This document shows, piece after piece, positions 59,442 through 64,000 of a stretch of DNA of 64,000 bases (position 1 is the stretch's first letter; each line of letters opens with the position of its first letter). The DNA comes from Calvatia gigantea. Lineage: Eukaryota > Basidiomycota > Agaricomycetes > Agaricales > Lycoperdaceae. Position numbers and translations under genes: made by a program. The stretch spans positions 369,917 to 433,916 of the forward strand of contig JACAAK010000016.1 of NCBI GenBank assembly GCA_025093985.1, written 5' to 3'. The notes beneath the pieces are model-generated. The model made no database searches and had not been told where the DNA came from. It worked only from the letters and a program-made list of their open reading frames with translations.

Positions 59442-62400
59442 TCTCCATGTTTTTCAACATGTTGAGCTTCTTAATACATGTTACTCAATCATATTGCTTT
59501 TTAGGGCTCAGAGAGTGTTTATCATGTTATGAAGATCACTGTGGCATTCATCAATTTAAGACGGACCAGCATATAGTGAACACATTATATGCGGATTGAA
59601 CCAGCAATTAAGTGCTCATTTTACTGTGCTCCTCCCTCAGTGACAAGTGTTTTTCCAATTAAATGTCAATGCACTTTGTGAAAGGTGGATCATTTTTGGT
59701 GCAATTCCAGAAATAAGATATTTTTCTTGTAAGTTTATTAAGCTATGCAAGGTGAAAGCTCATATGGAGGTATAACCATCTCATATTTTTAGGATGTGTG
59801 ATATCCAAGCTCAATTGCTTTTCTGGTAGACGCTAGTGTGGATGCTTAGCAAGTCTATGCAATAACTTGGTTGGTGAGCCAAACAAGTTTCTCTATTTGC
59901 TTTGGATGCTCAAACTATTATCATCAAATTCAATTGTGCATTGCTTATTCAACCAGCATCTTTTTATACAACTCCTCCACAACAGTTGTTCCACAATACA
60001 GTAGTGACACAGAAGTGTGGTGTGTTAAAGGCAGTAGAATTCCTAATTAAAGGAAAGCATATGTTGCATCAGATTGGTGGTTTAATGCTTAAGATGTTGA
60101 ATATGGTGGGCAGAGTATAATGAATGGAATGGAAAAGTCAGGAGTAAATTGTGAAAGGAAAGTAGAATCTCCAGTGACATCATAAGATGGTGGAAGTGAA
60201 ACTGTTCTTTGCTTCAGGCAGATTTTGCTCTCTTCTTTTGTAATCTGACTGGTGACTGCAATCCAGTTGATAAGTCCAGACTATTAAGGGATAATTCCCT
60301 CATCAAATAAGGCATTTTCTGATAATGTTAAGCCTTTCTGTGTACATGCATAAGCCTAAAGGCTCTCGATGGGATCAGCATCAACTGAGGTATTTGATTC
60401 ATCCCAGAATGTGGTCTATGTTTGTGCAGTCTTCATCATGACTGTGCCACAAAATCAAACACACAGTACAGAAACCAAATTAATGGCATATTCCCTGATT
60501 TACACAATTAAGTGTCTTCTACCATAAACACTGGACTGGTGGGTAATCCTGACTCTAGTCAATGCTTAAACCTGCATCAAGGAAGGCAAGACTATCCTTC
60601 AGCCATAAAGCTTTAGGCTTCTCGAGATGAGGTGTAGATCAGTCTCTCTACTTCAACCATTGCAAAATGCATTGGGAGTAGGAGGTTTAGGTAGGTAATT
60701 CATGCCACGAATAATGCTAAGTGCTTTTCTTTTGACAAACTCTCCTCCATAAATGGTATGGACTTTTGGCCAAAGTCGCATAACCAAAGAGATTTCTCTA
60801 AATATATATTTGGAGCCTCAAAACTTCTTTCGAAGGAGGACAACCATCAACATGAGATGAGAAGTCGTAGAATTGCATCATCATAGATGACAAGCATTTC
60901 CATCAAGTCCAAGTATTAAGCTCAAGGATGAGGATATTCATATAAGCAATTCTGGATAAAGGTACTAATGCAATTTTCCTTATGAAATAATCCAGAGCGG
61001 CAATGAATTCAATGCAACATTCTCAACTGGTTTGAAATATCCAGGAGAAGGTACAATCAAAGGAATTCTGTTCGATGATGTCGATAGATAAAGTCTAGTA
61101 AGGCATAAAGTTCAAGTAGCTGAAATTTCCTTGCTAATAATGCAAGTTCATGTACAACAAATGAGACCAGGTGAACTTATTACAGCTCTTTTTGACTCAT
61201 TGCAAAGGTGGTGACCTTTAACAATTGCCTCAAGAACTAAAGCATTCAAGGACATATGTTATATGTATTTCTCAATAGTAAATCAGTGCAATACAATTAA
61301 GTAGCGCATATAGATTTCTAATCCCAAACGTTGATGTATATGCTGGAATTTATGCAGTTCAATGTTATGTCATCCCAAAGGAATCCTGGTTCCTTATGCT
61401 CAAGCCTAATGTAAAGTGGCAAGGTATAGGGTTTTAAGCCCAGTGACAAAAACATGAAAGCTCAACCATTATACATTGGGAGCTATCCTGCTATTCCTTA
61501 TACTAGTCATTTTTCCTTCCTTTAAAGAGGCGATTCATGAGATCTCATAAGAGATATTCTTTTCAAGTGAATAAGCTTTATGCTTGCACACTTATCACCA
61601 TTTTGTCAATAAAGACTTCTCACTTTATTGCACAGAAGAGGATTTATAACCGGCAATGTTACACACAGTATACCATTATTCTTTGCTAAGGAGAATGGGA
61701 TCAAAAGTACTAACCCAAATGTCTAATCCTTTGGATCTAGGAACAGCAACATCATGAGATGGTGTTCACAAGAATTCCTCTGGAACCATGCTCCAACAAA
61801 GGGCAGTTATATGGATCATATGGAAAGATTCAAGGCAATTTAAAACCTATGGTGCTCAACATAATCCTCTTTCTCAATCATAGTTGCTTGATGGTGCACA
61901 CAAGTCCTATAAGAAGTGGATGGTGTCTTCCAAAAAGACAAACTTCCTTAAAGCAACTCTATCACTTCCTGTAGTTGGTGGACTCCTTGGTCCTTGCTCT
62001 GACTTTAAACAGGTCTCATGTTTATGAAATAATGGAGTAGCATTGGTGGTAGAAGCAGCGTAATGCTCTACAAGAGAAATAGTATATGGCAGCAGCACTC
62101 GTGCCTAGCTTATATTTAAACTATGTCCTGAAGCGTTTTCTGAAACAATATAATGGTGGAATATCCTGCTCATTATCCTTCATTCCTTTTCCTAATGCAA
62201 GGATGCTTATAAAAGCAATCTTCTTCCTTGCTGTCTCCTTTAGATAATTTGCGAATGCGAACACTGCTGCTTATGGCATAATGCCATGACTTAATTGGTA
62301 CTGCTGACTTATTCAGTTGCTGTCTAACCAAAATAGCTAAAGCAATGCAAGTGCTGCAGCTCATTGCCTTAGCGTGGCAAAGTGCAAATGTGTATGAGCT

Positions 62401-63139
62401 ATCATAGAAGGAAAGTGGATGTCGAATAATTCAGACATAAAAGGAATTGTCATAAGACTTGGTGAAGGAACCAAACAGTGAACTTTTTCTTGAAGATAAA
62501 GCAAATATCCCAGCTTTTATATGTTAAGCAGGCCTTAGCAGCATTAAATACCAACTAAGTGGTTCAATTAGCTCAGATTCCTGCTCATGGTCTGTTTTTA
62601 ACTCAAGGCAGGACATGCCCAATCAACTTGAACACAAGAACACAAGACTTACAGATTATTCTGACACTTGCAGTTAATTATTGCGGTCAACAAGATATAT
62701 TATCCTGGACCAGCAAAATATCTAGCAAAGCAGAGCGTAATGCTCAGTGTAAATGATACATCATATAAGCTAATACTTGAGATGAATTTTGAAGCAAACC
62801 CATTAAGTCCAGAGTAGTTATTGTTGAACAGAAATAACACCAGAACAGAGGTGGAGCAACCAGAGCGGAACAGTTCTGCTGCAACCCTAGAATGGGGAGC
62901 TGACCAGAAATGATCAAATCAGATCAAAGGTAACAGTTTAGCCAAGATCAAACCAAGAGATGGGTAAACAATGTGTAAGCATTATGGAGGACAGCAACGT
63001 GTAATGTGTGCATTCACAACATATGTCAAGTGGGGTATCAAGTGGACCAAAGGTACCATGACCTCCCAGGTTGTATGTGACTGTAGTCTCCTCAAACTCA
63101 ATCCAATGTTGCTAACACAGTTAGAGTGAGTGGCAGTCA
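59442..63139. other. Inside of the LTR element, right part, no gene
   Basis: Both strands were read for retroviral motifs and none was convincing. Open frames are below 75 codons. CpG is rare throughout. 62800-63139 lies next to the primer site and would be the 5' leader of the element. Confidence 0.4.
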
Positions 63140-63151
63140 GGGCCCATAACC
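63140..63151 (-). other. Primer-binding site, half-tRNA-iMet type
   Basis: Plus strand GGGCCCATAACC, the same as the anticodon arm (with CAU) of many eukaryotic initiator tRNA-Met genes. On the element's sense strand it follows the LTR end ..CAACA directly. Confidence 0.6.
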
Positions 63152-63740
63152 TGTTGAGAGAATGAGTAGACATTCCAATATAATCACACTACATAAGTAG
63201 CTTGCACTAGTAGTGGAGGGTAGTCACACATATCTGGGAGGTGGTCCAAGGAGGAAATAGCACATAAGAGCAGACATAGTCTTGCATATCTTAGCATACT
63301 GATATCATATTGTAGCAGGCATAGCCCAGCATACATAGCATATCCTAGAGAGTCTTAAGAGAGATAGAAGTGAGCTTAAGAAGCAGTAGAGAGGAAAGAC
63401 TATAGTGTCTTAGCCCATAAGAGCATAGGCAAAAGCCTCTACATAAGGCATACAAAAGAACTACATACTTATAGTAAAGTTCCTGGTCTATGCACTCTAA
63501 ACCCTTATATGGGTGAGGTCTAAACTACCAGTAGCATAATGTGAGCATACTGTGCATGTCTGCATGTACTAGAAGGTTCTATGTGTAGTATCTACCTGCT
63601 ATACTAGATGTGGTATCCTATGTGCATAGTTCATTCATAGATGTCCATTATTATCGACCCTCTGAAGGTAAATAGCTCGAAGACCCATTACAGCTATAAA
63701 TAGACTGAACCAACATAGTGGTATGGATTGAGATTCAACA
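63152..63740 (-). repeat. 5' LTR of the retrotransposon (right on plus strand)
   Basis: Partner of 54282-54870; ends TGTTGA..TCAACA. At eight places it has TG where the partner has CA or the reverse. Confidence 0.8.
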
Positions 63741-64000
63741 GCACCTATGTATTACTCTAGGTTATTCTAGTAACAAGCTTCCTTATCTTTGCTTGTCTGC
63801 TATAAGGTTAACAACCTTGGGAACTGCAGTGACATTTAACTCAGACTTCTCAGGCAAGTGCAAGCTTCTACTCGAGGGAAGTGATCTGAAGTCTGTACAG
63901 AAGTCATTGAGACTTGTTGAATACTCCTGGGCTATAGTGTTGAACCTCTCCCTGAGTGGAGATAATCCAGGCCCAGTTGCAAAGTAAGGTAACACATGTA
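63741..64000. other. Right flank of the LTR element, no gene called
   Basis: It should be the continuation of the older insertion begun at 53912. Open frames on both strands overlap here (89 and 70 codons) with no recognised motif. Confidence 0.3.

Larger units (their letters stand above)
54282..63740 (-). mobile_element. LTR retrotransposon, minus orientation, no recognisable gag/pol
   Basis: Two 589-bp direct repeats start TGTTGA and end TCAACA. The flanks GTACC (54277-54281) and GCACC (63741-63745) are a 5-bp target duplication with one C/T change. On the minus strand the sequence right after the 5' LTR is GGTTATGGGCCCTGAC (63151-63136), complementary to the anticodon stem-loop of initiator tRNA-Met. 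This is the primer site type of Ty1/copia elements that use a half-tRNA. A purine tract (minus-strand GTGAGGAGAAG) abuts the other LTR at 54871. The 8.3-kb inside has no long frame on either strand and no protease, integrase or reverse-transcriptase motif I could find, so it is decayed or non-autonomous. Confidence 0.75.

Noticed and set aside
60840..60900. YxDD-like reverse transcriptase motif on minus (VIYDDAILRLL)
   Set aside because: Flanking residues do not match any copia or gypsy reverse transcriptase block and stops follow at once.

Overview
The window is nuclear DNA of a mushroom-forming basidiomycete (Agaricomycetes). The signs are genes split by many 40-75 nt GT-AG introns, a FunK1-type fungal kinase, a GH17 wall glucanase with a basidiomycete-like exon pattern, a fungal-type expanded 7-TM membrane protein family, and NACHT (NLR-like) ATPases in multicopy form. 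No rRNA, tRNA or CRISPR was seen.

Left third (1-31.1 kb): a duplicated array. The same sequence blocks return three to seven times. Three complete copies of a five-exon 7-TM membrane protein gene (4975-6195, 9661-10893, 21775-22997) sit among broken copies of it (1-648, 27490-27930, and a bare 5' flank at 53370-53911), relics of NACHT/STAND NTPase genes (4130-4760, 12940-14600, 15600-17100, 17860-18110, 25080-26830), and several minus-strand gene families that I do not recognise and that carry indels. In the array only the 7-TM genes keep full reading frames when spliced.

Middle (32-42.3 kb): ordinary genes. These are an old-yellow-enzyme/NADH:flavin oxidoreductase (minus), a condensin non-SMC subunit 3 (CAP-G/Cnd3-like, minus, with one in-frame stop and one apparent frameshift), and a secreted GH17 beta-1,3-glucanase (plus).

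42.3-52.5 kb: a second duplicated area. It holds three copies of a short-chain dehydrogenase/reductase (minus), all damaged, and two copies of a small membrane protein fragment. A FunK1 kinase gene that splices to an intact 671-residue protein lies inside the third SDR copy and splits it.

52.6-64 kb: CpG-starved repeat DNA. A 9.46-kb LTR retrotransposon in minus orientation (LTRs 54282-54870 and 63152-63740) has a half-tRNA-iMet-type primer site and no recognisable gag/pol. Inside it are a degenerate hairpin-forming tandem repeat (about 56840-57600) and a Tc1/mariner-family DNA transposon (57976-59439) with 156-bp terminal inverted repeats and a broken transposase. The LTR element itself landed in an older insertion that truncates a sixth 7-TM unit.

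Most differences between repeat copies are transitions. The two LTRs differ mainly as TG versus CA at the same site, which points to lost CpG dinucleotides and methylation-linked cytosine deamination. CpG loss is patchy: the first exons of two of the intact 7-TM genes are almost CpG-free, while the third paralogue is CpG-rich.
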